DNA of 64,000 bases from assembly GCA_009777575.1 (NCBI GenBank), contig WRLO01000004.1, positions 1 to 64,000 on the forward strand. The letters run 5' to 3'. Position 1 is the first letter of the stretch, and every line of letters begins with the position of its first letter. The notes under the pieces are model-generated. The model had not been told where the DNA came from. It made no database searches and worked only from the letters and a program-made list of their open reading frames with translations. This document shows positions 26,887 to 36,756 of this stretch, one piece after another. This DNA comes from Candidatus Cloacimonadota bacterium (GTDB lineage Bacteria > Cloacimonadota > Cloacimonadia > Cloacimonadales > WRIO01). Position numbers and translations under genes: made by a program.

Positions 26887-28263
26887 ATGGAAAAAATGCC
26901 TTATGCCGAACCTTGGCGAGTGAAAATGGTTGAGCATATCAACATGTTGAGTAAAGAAGAAAGACAGAAAAAGATTGAGGAAGCAGAGTTCAATTTATTC
27001 AATCTTTCTGCCGAAGATGTTTATATCGATCTTATCACTGATTCTGGGACGAGTGCAATGAGTGATAAACAATGGTCTGCTTTGATGTTAGGCGACGAAG
27101 CTTATGCAGGTTCAAAAAGCTTTAAAAAGATGAAAAACAAAATAACTGAATTACTTGGATTTCCCTTTGTATTACCGACTCATCAAGGTCGCGCAGCTGA
27201 AAATGTTCTTTTTTCTGCTCTTGTAAAAGAGGGTAGCATAGTTCCGGGTAACGCTCATTTTGACACAACGAAGGGTCATATTGAGTATCGAAAAGGTATA
27301 TGTGTCGATTGCACAATCGATGAAGCGTCAAATCCTACGCTATATCATCCATTTAAAGGCAATCTCGACCCAGATAAATTAGAAAACACTATCCAGAAAT
27401 ATGGTGCTGAGAATATACCGCTAGTAGTATTGACAGTAACATGTAATACTGGCGGTGGTCAACCTGTTTCAATGGAAAATATCAAATCCGTTCATGAAAT
27501 ATGTAAAAAATACAGTATTAAACTAATTTTTGATTCAGCAAGATTTTCCGAAAATGCCTATTTTATCAAACAAAGAGATCCCGGTTTTGAAAATAAATCC
27601 ATAAAAGAAATTGTAAAAGAGATGTTTAGTTATGCAGATGGTATGACTATGAGTGCCAAAAAAGACGCCATAATAAATATGGGTGGTTTTATCGCTTTGA
27701 ATAGCGAAGCTCTTTATCGAGAATGCTGCACATTTAACATCATTTTCGAAGGTTATATCACTTATGGAGGCATGAGTGGAAGGGATATGGAAACTCTGGC
27801 AGCTGGACTGGAAGAAGGCACCGATTTTAATTATTTGCAGGCAAGGATATCACAAGTTGCTTATTTAGGAGAGCAATTAAAAAAAGCAGGTATACCTTTG
27901 TTGGAACCTTTTGGTGGGCATGCAATTTATGTTGATGCAATGAAGTTTTTCCCTCATATACCTCAAATACAATATCCAGCTCAAGTCCTCGGGGTAGAAC
28001 TTTATGTCGAAGCTGGAGTAAGAGGAGTAGAAATTGGAACTGTATTAGCAGATCGAGATCCTGTGAGCCGACAGGAAAGACCTCCCAAAATTGAATTGTT
28101 AAGACTCGCAATACCAAGGAGAGTCTATACAAACAACCATATAGATATGATAGTTTGGGGACTAAAACAAGTATGGAATAGACGAAATGAATGCAAAGGA
28201 TTGAAGATAAAATGGGAAGCTCCTATCATGAGACATTTTACAGCTACTTTTGAGAAAATATGA
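26887..28263 (+). CDS. tnaA: Tryptophanase (L-tryptophan indole-lyase)
   Basis: PLP enzyme that cleaves L-tryptophan to indole, pyruvate and ammonia. The 458-aa protein matches the beta-eliminating lyase family over its whole length. The PLP lysine is in MSAKKDA (about 255-261). Tryptophanase rather than tyrosine phenol-lyase is favoured: FDTTKGH agrees with FDTTQGH of TnaA, GVEIG carries Ile where TPL has its phenol-recognising Arg, and MRHFTA keeps the His (about 450) that is Phe in TPL. ATG 26887 is chosen over a TTG 12 bp upstream because GGAG sits 6 bp before it. No tnaB or tnaC leader is seen. Confidence 0.9.
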   Translation: MEKMPYAEPWRVKMVEHINMLSKEERQKKIEEAEFNLFNLSAEDVYIDLITDSGTSAMSDKQWSALMLGDEAYAGSKSFKKMKNKITELLGFPFVLPTHQGRAAENVLFSALVKEGSIVPGNAHFDTTKGHIEYRKGICVDCTIDEASNPTLYHPFKGNLDPDKLENTIQKYGAENIPLVVLTVTCNTGGGQPVSMENIKSVHEICKKYSIKLIFDSARFSENAYFIKQRDPGFENKSIKEIVKEMFSYADGMTMSAKKDAIINMGGFIALNSEALYRECCTFNIIFEGYITYGGMSGRDMETLAAGLEEGTDFNYLQARISQVAYLGEQLKKAGIPLLEPFGGHAIYVDAMKFFPHIPQIQYPAQVLGVELYVEAGVRGVEIGTVLADRDPVSRQERPPKIELLRLAIPRRVYTNNHIDMIVWGLKQVWNRRNECKGLKIKWEAPIMRHFTATFEKI

Positions 28264-28275
28264 TACGAGGTAAAT

Positions 28276-28950
28276 GTGAATAAACATGAAGAAGAAATTT
28301 TAGAAATAAGGAAAGATGCAGAAAGAATCCGTAGAGAAACGGATGCTATTCGTAAAGAGACTGAATCTATTCGACAAGAATCTGAAGCTATTCGCAAAGA
28401 AACTGATGAGTTACGAAAAATCAAAGAACGACTTGAAATAGAAGCGATAGAAAGCAGAAAAGAACTCGAAGCTCTCTCTAAAGAATCATTAAAAAGAATG
28501 GCTGAATTAGAATCACAAATTGGTGGCATAGCCAATAGCAATGGCAAACTTGCAGAGACATATTTTTTTAATTCTTTGAAAAACTCTATGAGCTATGGAG
28601 GCAGAGAGTTCGATGAGATAGACCAAGGACTCAGAAAAACCAAAAAACTTCCAGAAGGTAATCATCTAAGAGGTGAATATGACATTATCATGTATAATGG
28701 AGATACAATAGCTTTGATAGAGATAAAATACAAGGTAAATAAAGAAGATGTAGAAAAATTACTGAGAAAAAAGCTACACATTTTTAAGCAACTTTTTCCT
28801 AAATTTGAGAAATATGATTTTTTACTTGGAGTAGCAGGTATGTCTTTTGAATTAGGAGCAGAAGAAGAGGCTTTGGTAAATGGTATCGGCATCCTTAGAC
28901 CTAAAGGAGAAAGTGTAGAAATACTCGACCAAAACCTGAAAGTGTATTGA
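28276..28950 (+). CDS. Coiled-coil PD-(D/E)XK-like protein, copy 1
   Basis: A 224-aa protein with a long charged coiled coil (about 1-90, heptads such as IRKETESIRQESEAIRKE) and a C-terminal domain resembling PD-(D/E)XK nucleases: RGEYDIIMYNGDTIALIEIKYKV gives D...EIK in two short blocks. Starts with GTG, with GAGG 6 bp upstream, 12 bp after tnaA, so it may be co-transcribed with it. It is duplicated in tandem at 28985; the two are nearly identical. Function is unknown; similar orphan nucleases are common as multicopy accessory genes. Confidence 0.75.
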   Translation: MNKHEEEILEIRKDAERIRRETDAIRKETESIRQESEAIRKETDELRKIKERLEIEAIESRKELEALSKESLKRMAELESQIGGIANSNGKLAETYFFNSLKNSMSYGGREFDEIDQGLRKTKKLPEGNHLRGEYDIIMYNGDTIALIEIKYKVNKEDVEKLLRKKLHIFKQLFPKFEKYDFLLGVAGMSFELGAEEEALVNGIGILRPKGESVEILDQNLKVY

Positions 28951-28984
28951 GTTATTTATGGAAAATAAATAAAAAGGAGTTATC

Positions 28985-29659
28985 ATGAATAAACATGAAG
29001 AAGAAATTTTAGAAATAAGGAAAGATGCAGAACGAATCCGTAGAGAAACGGATGCTATTCGTAAAGAGACTGAATCTATTCGACAAGAATCTGAAGCTAT
29101 TCGTAAAGAAACTGATGAGTTACGAAAAATCAATGAACGACTTGACATTGAAGCAAAAGAAAGATGGGAAAAACTCGAAGCTCTCTCAAAAGAATCATTA
29201 AATAGAATGGCTGAATTAGAATCACAAATTGGTGGCATAGCCAATAGCAATGGCAAACTTGCAGAGACATATTTTTTTAATTCTTTGAAAAACTCTATGA
29301 GCTATGGCGGCAGAGAGTTTGATGAAATAGACCAAGGACTCAGAAAAACCAAAAAACTTCCAGAAGGCAATCATCTAAGAGGTGAATATGACATTATCAT
29401 GTATAATGGAGATACAATCGCTTTGATAGAGATAAAATACAAGTTAAATAAAGAAGATGTAGAAAAACTGCTAGGAAAAAAACTACACATTTTTAAACAA
29501 CTTTTTCCTAAATTTGAGAAATATGATTTTTTACTCGGAGTAGCAGGTATGTCTTTTGAATTAGGAGCAGAAGAAGAGGCTTTGGAAAATGGTATCGGTA
29601 TCCTCAGACCTAAGGGAGAAAGTGTAGAAATACTCGATCAAAACCTGAAAGTGTATTAA
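28985..29659 (+). CDS. Coiled-coil PD-(D/E)XK-like protein, copy 2
   Basis: Tandem duplicate of the preceding gene, also 224 aa, differing at only about a dozen positions, mostly near the coiled-coil end (RWEKLEALSKESLNRM) and in EKLLGKK. It starts with ATG and has AGGAG 6 bp upstream, unlike the GTG start of copy 1. The nuclease-like residues (GEYDIIM, LIEIKYK) are unchanged, so both copies are probably under selection or the duplication is recent. Confidence 0.75.
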   Translation: MNKHEEEILEIRKDAERIRRETDAIRKETESIRQESEAIRKETDELRKINERLDIEAKERWEKLEALSKESLNRMAELESQIGGIANSNGKLAETYFFNSLKNSMSYGGREFDEIDQGLRKTKKLPEGNHLRGEYDIIMYNGDTIALIEIKYKLNKEDVEKLLGKKLHIFKQLFPKFEKYDFLLGVAGMSFELGAEEEALENGIGILRPKGESVEILDQNLKVY

Positions 29660-29697
29660 TAATAAAAAATAGATAAAATAAAAACGGAGGAATAACA

Positions 29698-32600
29698 ATG
29701 AAAAAATTGTTAATCTTAAGCTTGATACTCGTTGTTAGTATCGGTTTAGTAGCGCAAGAGAGAGCGCATGGGCATCTGATAGTCATGCACCACGATCATG
29801 TTAGAGGTAGTGCAAGAGATGCCTTTATGGGTAGGTATTCTGCTATGGATATGGTGGAAGAACAGGCTTTAGTACCTGAACTAAACATCTATCTTTACAC
29901 CTTCAATTATCGTTCATTCGATGAAGAGGAAATGCTGGAAATGGTGCGTCTGGACAATGCTGTTCGGTTTGCTCAATTCAATCCTTACTTAGAATTGAGG
30001 ATAGATAGAAATGAAGAATTAATGCCTAATGACCCAAACTTTGATCAACAATGGCATCTAAAAAACACAGGACAATCTAGCGGAGCTGTAGGCATCGACA
30101 CTAAGGCTACTTTTGCTTGGGCAGCCGCGCAAACAGAAGAAAACAGAAACGAAAGGGAAATAATTTTGGCTGTTGTAGACTCAATGGTTCCGAGCAGTAT
30201 CCATCATCTTGATGTTCGTTGGTGGAGAAATGAAACAGGTTTTTGCCATAATGTAGTGGGCGAAGAAATGCATGGTTTTGACTGCCCGAATCCTACTGTC
30301 TGCGATTATTGGGGCTGGAATGGAAATTCCAATACACCTTTAGCACAAAATCCCCCCGGAACAAACCAACATGGTCTTGTTGTCTCAGGATGTGCTGCCC
30401 AGACTACTGGCAATAGTTTGCAAGGTGCAGGGCTGGGTGGGCTTTTTGAAAATGTCAAAATTATGCCTATACATATTTCCATGAGTAGTACTGCCCTCAA
30501 TTCCGAAGCTATTAATAGTATGGGATATTTATGGAGGCTAAGAAATCTTTACAACCAAACAAATGGGCAACTTGGTGCATATATTGTAGCTCAAAACAAT
30601 TCATGGGGACATGATGGTGGTCAGCCAAGCAATTATCCAGTCTGGAATCAAATGTATTATGAAGTGGCAGAACTTGGAATAATGAGCAATATAGCTATTG
30701 ACAATGAGCCAACCAGAAATATAGACACTTTTGGTGATATGCCAGGTCTTGTAACAGCTCCTACAGCAATAAAAACTACGAGGATAAATAGAAACGGGAA
30801 CAGAACAGGAGCCTTTGGGCCGACAATGGTCTGTGTCGCTGCCCCTGGAGACGCTATATTCACTACAGTCCCAAACAACGGATTTGCCAATGGTGGTAAT
30901 GGATCAAGTTACGCATCACCAATAGTGATGGGCTTGGTAGGCTTGATGTATTCTACAGCGAATGAAGATTTATTAAATGCCTTTCCACCACTTGAACTCG
31001 CAGTCATGTTTAGGCAAATAATACTCGACACTGTCGATGTAATGACTCCTCTTGTAGGTCAAATAGTTTCTGGTGGTCGTATAAACGCTCATGCAGCTAT
31101 TCTGGAAGTCCTTGCTCTAAATGAAGAGTATGGCAAGACTCCGTTCACAATTTTTGATTTTGAAGGCGATACACTATTACCTTCGTTAGGAGCTGGAACA
31201 TTAACCCTGGTTGGTAGCACGACATCAACTTATATCATTGGGTTTGATGAAGTAGGTCAAGGTGGAAGGGCATTAAATACGACAACATACCCAGCTCAAG
31301 GAACTGCCAATGAAACAGCTGGAATAGATTTAAAGGTATCAACAGCCGGTTATGTCAATATCGAAATGTCATGGCACAATAGACATAGCAACACTGCAGC
31401 CAATAGATTGAGACTACAATACACATTAGATGGCTGGAACTGGATAAATTTTGAAGCAAATGAAACAAATGCGAGAAATAGAAGAGTATTTCCTACAGAT
31501 AATACTGGCGCTGTTGAGTTTGATAATGGGTTGTATACAGTAGAAGAGGGTGATTCATGGTATTTCAGAACTGCTAATCTGATAGGCATAGAGGGTATCA
31601 GTAACAATCCAGATTTTGGGGTGCGTTTTGTGACTGCTTTCCCTTCTGGTGATGTTCAATACAATGCCTCTGGTTTGGGAGCAAACTATGCTCAAAATGG
31701 GACAATTCGATTTGACAACATCACTTTCTATTTCAAAGAAACAAGTGATTTCAATTTTGTCTCGACCCCTACAGCAAATCCAGGCTCAGGAACTTTCTTA
31801 TCACCTTTCCAAGTCACTCTTTCTACAATGACTAGTGGAGCAAGCATTTATTATACAACAGATGGCTCAAATCCATCTGCTACAACGGGAACTTTGTATA
31901 CAGCTCCTATTACGATAAGTGAAACAACCATCTTGAGATATAGAGGCGAAGCGAGCGGTATGATGCCTTCTGGAACAGCAGTTGAGTTTTATACTTTCCC
32001 TACCGCAGTGAGTTCATTGGCAGATCTTCGTTTAAAAACACCGGGAACTGACGAAATTTACCACCTCACTGGCGAAGTTTTTGTAACAATGACTCTACCA
32101 AACAACAGAAATCAAATCTATATTCAGGACAATAATGCTGGTATTTTGATAGATGACAACGAAAATATCATAACTACTACATACTCTATAGGAGATAGAG
32201 TTTCTGGACTGACAGGACGGACTGTTCTTGTAAATGGTATGTTGCAGCTAATCCCAGCGATAAATTCTGGGCAGATAATCTCCTCTGGTAATACAATAAC
32301 GCCTGTAGAAGCGACCTTTGAGCAAATAAAAAATGCTACTGAAACTTATCAAGCAAGATTAGTAAAAGTAAATGCGGCTCAATTTAATATAAATGCAAAT
32401 TTTGTGACCAATGCTGATTATCCAGTTACTGACAATTCTGGAGAATTTGTTTTTAGAACAGATTTCGCAGGTGTAGACTATCTTGGAACTCTAATTCCAG
32501 CAAATTCAGTAAATATCACAGGCATCATCTCAACGCGTTCCAATGGCTCACATATAACTGCTAGGCGACTATCTGATTTTGAAGACGCTATAGCACTGAT

Positions 32601-33522
32601 GCCACCAGAAAATCTCAATGCTACATATGAAGGTAATAAGATAACCTTAACATGGGAAGCTCCTTCTGGGCAGATACTCGTTCATGATGTTGTTTTAGAT
32701 GTAGAAAATGAAGAAATATCGACTTCTCGTAGCTCACAATCACAAGATGTCCGAAATGACGAAATTTTGACCTTTATTGGCTACAATGTTTATCGTGGCG
32801 AAATGCCAGTTCCTTTGCATCCTCAGCCAATCCAAAACTTATTTTATGAAGATATTGTCGTAGTAGACAGGATTTATATATACAATGTAACTGCTGTTTA
32901 CAGTTCTGGTGAGTCCAATCCTGTTCAAATATCAGTGATTTTGCCTGCTTTGAATCCAGTTCGTAACTTACATGCTACTCTACCTCAAGTTTTACAAGTA
33001 TCTTTGACTTGGGACGCTCCAGAAGCAGAAACATATGCTACATTGCAACATTTCAATGTCTATGTAGATGATGAATTTGTTGGTCTTCGTGTTGCTGGAG
33101 ATTCAGAAAGTTATCAATTCGATATCAATCTCTCTACAGCAGGTGTTTATATGATGAAAGTCATTGCGGTATATAATCTCGGAGAGTCTGTTGAGCAAAG
33201 TATAGATGTTCATGTTTCTGAGACAGATGAAGCACTATTGCCGCTTGTCACTGAGCTTCATGGCAATTTCCCCAATCCTTTTAATCCAGAGACGACCATC
33301 AGTTTTTCTTTGGTGAATGCAGGGAATGTTAATCTCGAAATTTTCAATATACGCGGGCAAAGGATAAAAACTTTGGTAAATGATTTCAGAGAATCTGGCA
33401 ATCATAGCGTTATTTGGAACGGAATAGATGAACAAGGTAATTCAGTTGGTAGTGGAATGTATTTTTATCGCATGATAACTGATGATTATTCATCTATCAA
33501 AAGAATGGTTCTGTTGAAATAA
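29698..33522 (+). CDS. Secreted subtilisin-like (S8) protease with C-terminal sorting domain
   Basis: A 1274-aa exported protein: signal peptide (1-19), propeptide-like region, S8 protease domain with catalytic residues in VVDSMV (Asp161), NQHGLVVSG (His225) and GSSYASP (Ser about 404), a jelly-roll-like region (about 480-680), a chitobiase/hexosaminidase-C-type domain (about 688-770, SIYYTTDGSNPS), an OB-fold-like region (about 775-965), two fibronectin-like domains, and a terminal FlgD-Ig/Por sorting domain from about 1187 (FPNPFNPETTISF ... GSGMYFYRM ... KRMVLLK). This design is typical of FCB-group cell-surface or secreted enzymes. GGAGG lies 7 bp before ATG; a strong terminator follows. 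Confidence 0.9.
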   Translation: MKKLLILSLILVVSIGLVAQERAHGHLIVMHHDHVRGSARDAFMGRYSAMDMVEEQALVPELNIYLYTFNYRSFDEEEMLEMVRLDNAVRFAQFNPYLELRIDRNEELMPNDPNFDQQWHLKNTGQSSGAVGIDTKATFAWAAAQTEENRNEREIILAVVDSMVPSSIHHLDVRWWRNETGFCHNVVGEEMHGFDCPNPTVCDYWGWNGNSNTPLAQNPPGTNQHGLVVSGCAAQTTGNSLQGAGLGGLFENVKIMPIHISMSSTALNSEAINSMGYLWRLRNLYNQTNGQLGAYIVAQNNSWGHDGGQPSNYPVWNQMYYEVAELGIMSNIAIDNEPTRNIDTFGDMPGLVTAPTAIKTTRINRNGNRTGAFGPTMVCVAAPGDAIFTTVPNNGFANGGNGSSYASPIVMGLVGLMYSTANEDLLNAFPPLELAVMFRQIILDTVDVMTPLVGQIVSGGRINAHAAILEVLALNEEYGKTPFTIFDFEGDTLLPSLGAGTLTLVGSTTSTYIIGFDEVGQGGRALNTTTYPAQGTANETAGIDLKVSTAGYVNIEMSWHNRHSNTAANRLRLQYTLDGWNWINFEANETNARNRRVFPTDNTGAVEFDNGLYTVEEGDSWYFRTANLIGIEGISNNPDFGVRFVTAFPSGDVQYNASGLGANYAQNGTIRFDNITFYFKETSDFNFVSTPTANPGSGTFLSPFQVTLSTMTSGASIYYTTDGSNPSATTGTLYTAPITISETTILRYRGEASGMMPSGTAVEFYTFPTAVSSLADLRLKTPGTDEIYHLTGEVFVTMTLPNNRNQIYIQDNNAGILIDDNENIITTTYSIGDRVSGLTGRTVLVNGMLQLIPAINSGQIISSGNTITPVEATFEQIKNATETYQARLVKVNAAQFNINANFVTNADYPVTDNSGEFVFRTDFAGVDYLGTLIPANSVNITGIISTRSNGSHITARRLSDFEDAIALMPPENLNATYEGNKITLTWEAPSGQILVHDVVLDVENEEISTSRSSQSQDVRNDEILTFIGYNVYRGEMPVPLHPQPIQNLFYEDIVVVDRIYIYNVTAVYSSGESNPVQISVILPALNPVRNLHATLPQVLQVSLTWDAPEAETYATLQHFNVYVDDEFVGLRVAGDSESYQFDINLSTAGVYMMKVIAVYNLGESVEQSIDVHVSETDEALLPLVTELHGNFPNPFNPETTISFSLVNAGNVNLEIFNIRGQRIKTLVNDFRESGNHSVIWNGIDEQGNSVGSGMYFYRMITDDYSSIKRMVLLK

Positions 33523-33555
33523 TAGCTATTTTTTCTTTACATTTGGCTTGAAAAT

Positions 33556-33592
33556 AAGCCCCCCATGAGGTCACTGAATGGGGGGCTTTTTT
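33556..33592 (+). terminator. Rho-independent terminator after the protease gene
   Basis: AAGCCCCCCAT pairs with ATGGGGGGCTT across an 11-base loop, followed by a T run. Confidence 0.92.
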
Positions 33593-34434
33593 AAATTTCT
33601 AATCTGGTAAGAGGTCGCTCATTATTTGAATGACCGACCTCCCAGTCGATTATATCAAAGGATTTTCACCTCCAGCCTCTCGCAGAAACATAAGTGAACC
33701 TCTCGATTCTTATTGCTCTTGTCAATCACCATATTATCGTTTGTCTGTCACTCTTTCTACAGAGCTACAATTCCTAAAGGAATATTTATGTGTTAATGTC
33801 TAAGGGGTGTAAAATTTAGTTTATATTTCCTCGCTTTATTACCTCCTATTGATATAAAAATCATTTTATCGGTCAAACATCGAAAAAATCTTTTTCAAGC
33901 CACTACCACGCCGCTCCACATAATTTAAACGATGAAATATATCTGCTATCACAAGATAAACCTAATTAGCCTCATTTAGAAAAATACATAAGATAAAACA
34001 AATTAGGTTAATTAGGTTATTTTGGAGATAATCATTGACTACTGAGGTTGTTTTGTTGATTGAATTAGGTAAGAATGAGGTTTTCTTTTTCGTTCTTACG
34101 AGGTGATTTACCTGTAACTTATTTTTTAACACAGGTAGATAGTAATTCGCGAGCTATTTCGCAAGCTCAATATCTCTTGAACCGACATCTTCGGGGTGGG
34201 AATTATATTTGTTATCGTTTCTATAAAGAGCCACACACCTTCGGTGTGTGTAAGGAATATTATTAAATATATTTGACTTTTCGAAGCGGACTCCTACGGG
34301 ATATATCTCTTGTGTGTAACCGTTTCTACCAAGCCATAATTCATATGGAATATTCAAAGAAGAATAATCAAAATTAAAAGTTGACACTTATAGGGTTGCC
34401 CCTACAATATTCTGACCAATGTCTACTGGAAATT
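33593..34434. other. Long gene-free intergenic region with repeat fragments
   Basis: Contains a copy of the TTTCGCAAGCTCAA...TCTCTTGAACCG repeat (about 34155-34184), a hairpin CACACCTTCGGTGTGTG (34232-34250), a fragment GCGGACTCCTACGGGAT (34286-34302) that recurs inverted near 49784, and GGTTGCCCCTACAAT (34393-34407). Short reading frames here are repeat-derived; none has a convincing start or family. An unannotated small RNA cannot be excluded. Confidence 0.6.
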
Positions 34435-35448
34435 CTATACAAGCACGTATTTCATATTGCCGACACCAATTTTTTCAGCATGAGTCAGTATTTTTCTTCC
34501 TTTATCAAAAATTTTTGACTTAGAATTTTTTTGTAAAACATCAAGACAAGCTGTATCGAGTGCTACAGGGTCAAGACTAGCAAATATTCCCACATTTTCA
34601 GCTTCAAAGTCCATTTTTGAGGAAAAACAATCGCAATCTTTGGTAATATTCAAGACAAAATTGATATATATATTTTTTTTCCCCAATGTAGCCGCAAAGG
34701 CATATTCAGCCATTTTTTCAAAGAAATGATCTGAGTTCCAATCATGATAAATAGCCCCAGTCACGCAAACAGCGATACATTTGGCACATCCTATACACAA
34801 TTGTTTATCGATGTAAGCCTTTTTAAATAGTTTTATGGCATCGGCATCACAATGTTCCGCGCAGACTCCACAGTTAATACATTTACTTTCCAGGACAGTT
34901 GGTAAAGTCTGAGAATGTTGCTCCATTTTTCCACCGCGAGCTGCAAAACCCATACACAAATTCTTTAATGCACCACCAAAACCTGCTAAAACATGTCCTT
35001 TAAAATGGGAACAAATAACAAATTGATTGTAATTTTGAAATTCCAGACCCAATTTACATTTTTTTAGATATTCCTTGTTGATTTCAGCTTCATAATAGCT
35101 TTCCCCAGTTTCTCCATCAGCAATTACTATGGGAACACGGGTAAAACCATGATTATGAGCAAGTTTTAAATGTAGGGTTTTGGTTGTTCTTTGCCCTCGA
35201 TAAAGGACATTGGTTTCAATGAAGCTGGTGTTTACATTTTTTGACTCTAAATAGTCAATAATAGCATCATAAGCTATAGCTGGAACATAAGTCACATTCC
35301 CTTCTTCACCAAAATGAACCTTTAAAGGCACATTATTATCAAATTTAAAATCATTTTCGTCTACAATTTTTTCCAACAAAGACCTAGCGATAGCGCCTAT
35401 TTCTAGAAAATCACTTGTTTTTGTCCCGTAAAAAAACACTTTAGTCAT
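34435..35448 (-). CDS. DUF362 protein with two [4Fe-4S] ferredoxin motifs
   Basis: A 337-aa protein: N-terminal DUF362 domain (FKGHVLAGFGGALKNLCMG) and two ferredoxin clusters, CINCGVCAEHC and CIGCAKCIAVC, followed by the DUF362 tail (FASLDPVALDTACLD). Members are cytoplasmic iron-sulfur proteins of unknown physiological role. GGAG precedes the ATG. It lies 19 bp downstream of the DUF512 radical SAM gene on the same strand and is probably co-transcribed with it. Confidence 0.92.
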   Translation of the reverse strand: MTKVFFYGTKTSDFLEIGAIARSLLEKIVDENDFKFDNNVPLKVHFGEEGNVTYVPAIAYDAIIDYLESKNVNTSFIETNVLYRGQRTTKTLHLKLAHNHGFTRVPIVIADGETGESYYEAEINKEYLKKCKLGLEFQNYNQFVICSHFKGHVLAGFGGALKNLCMGFAARGGKMEQHSQTLPTVLESKCINCGVCAEHCDADAIKLFKKAYIDKQLCIGCAKCIAVCVTGAIYHDWNSDHFFEKMAEYAFAATLGKKNIYINFVLNITKDCDCFSSKMDFEAENVGIFASLDPVALDTACLDVLQKNSKSKIFDKGRKILTHAEKIGVGNMKYVLV

Positions 35449-35467
35449 ATTTCGTCTCCTTTTTTTA

Positions 35468-36742
35468 TCACTTTACAATAGTCCATTGTGAAAATAATTC
35501 ATCTATCACGATTATTTCTCTGCCAATTTGACTCTTTATTTCTGTCATTGGCACATTATCTATAGACAACATTTCATAATTAAAAATCCCAGAGGAAAAT
35601 ATCGGGTATTCATTGTCGGATAAATCAATCTGAGTTTTTATATCTTGCCAAGTAAGCAAACCTGTGACAGTCACTTCCTCTCCGAAGAAATTATTTTTTA
35701 TTACAGATATTCTGACATTTTTATTTATTAAATTTTTCTGCAATTCCTTTACAATTGGTTCAATAGCGTAGTATCCAGAAATAGAAGTAACAAAAACAGC
35801 ATTCCCTTCCTTATTATCGAAAAGTTTAAAATATTTTTTTTTCAATCTTTTCCAGTTTTCATGAGATTTCCTTATCATCCCAATACCATTTTCTATTTGA
35901 GCATAATCTCCATAATATTCGTCACTTGGAATAGCTTTTTCCGCTTTGATAAAAATTTCATCTGCACAATAAATATACATTCCGTTTTCAGTGACATTTT
36001 GAGACTGTTCTACTTGATTTATCACGGATTCTGCTTCTTCTTTGGAGATTTTTCTCAAAACTTTTAAATTTTCTCGATGTTTTGTCAATCCTATCGGAAC
36101 AATCCCAATAGACAATACATTTTCAAATCTTATCAAATCTAACAAGCATTTAGTTAAAAAATCCTTATCATTAACATCAGGGATCAAAACTATTTGGACA
36201 TGTAACCAGATCCCTGCCTGCTCAAGCATTTTCAAAGACTCCATGATATTAAAATCAATTTCATAACAGAGTATTTGTTTATGAAGTTCTGGGTCTGTAG
36301 TATGAACCGATACATACAAAGGCGAAAGGTGCTGTTTTACAATCTTATCTATATTTTTTTTAGTAAGATTCGTCAAGGTGATAAAATTACCATAAAAAAA
36401 GGAATATATAAAGTCATCGTCCTTAACATACAAAGACTTTCTAAGCCCTGTAGGCATTTGGTCAACAAAGCAAAAAATACAGTTGTTTATACAGGTTTCG
36501 CATTCTGGTAATTCAACCTCATACCCCAAAGGTTTATCGAAATTATTAATCACCTTACAAGATTGATTTTTTTCGCTATCATCCTTGTATTGAACAGTAA
36601 AACGATTTTTTTGTGTATAATACATTATATCCAAAATATCAAAAACAGGCTCATTGTCAATACTGACAATAGTATGGCTTTTTTTGATGGGCAAACTAGC
36701 TGCTATAGAATTTTTTTGAATATTTTGTATTTTAACTGACAT
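35468..36742 (-). CDS. DUF512/PDZ-type radical SAM protein
   Basis: A 424-aa protein with an N-terminal PDZ-like segment (about 1-75), a CxxxCxxC cluster motif (CINNCIFC) in the family block NNCIFCFVDQMPTGLR and KDDDFIYSFFYGNFITLTN, and a C-terminal DUF512 domain. Radical SAM chemistry is expected from the cluster; the substrate of the family is unknown. It is in a same-strand row: SNF2, asparagine-synthase-like, this gene, DUF362 (gaps of 10, 14 and 19 bp). Confidence 0.92.
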   Translation of the reverse strand: MSVKIQNIQKNSIAASLPIKKSHTIVSIDNEPVFDILDIMYYTQKNRFTVQYKDDSEKNQSCKVINNFDKPLGYEVELPECETCINNCIFCFVDQMPTGLRKSLYVKDDDFIYSFFYGNFITLTNLTKKNIDKIVKQHLSPLYVSVHTTDPELHKQILCYEIDFNIMESLKMLEQAGIWLHVQIVLIPDVNDKDFLTKCLLDLIRFENVLSIGIVPIGLTKHRENLKVLRKISKEEAESVINQVEQSQNVTENGMYIYCADEIFIKAEKAIPSDEYYGDYAQIENGIGMIRKSHENWKRLKKKYFKLFDNKEGNAVFVTSISGYYAIEPIVKELQKNLINKNVRISVIKNNFFGEEVTVTGLLTWQDIKTQIDLSDNEYPIFSSGIFNYEMLSIDNVPMTEIKSQIGREIIVIDELFSQWTIVK

Positions 36743-36756
36743 TTTCTATCCTCATA

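Noticed and set aside
26887-28263. Tyrosine phenol-lyase instead of tryptophanase
   Set aside because: The Ile in GVEIG, His in MRHFTA and FDTTKGH all follow tryptophanase; the phenol-recognising Arg of TPL is missing.
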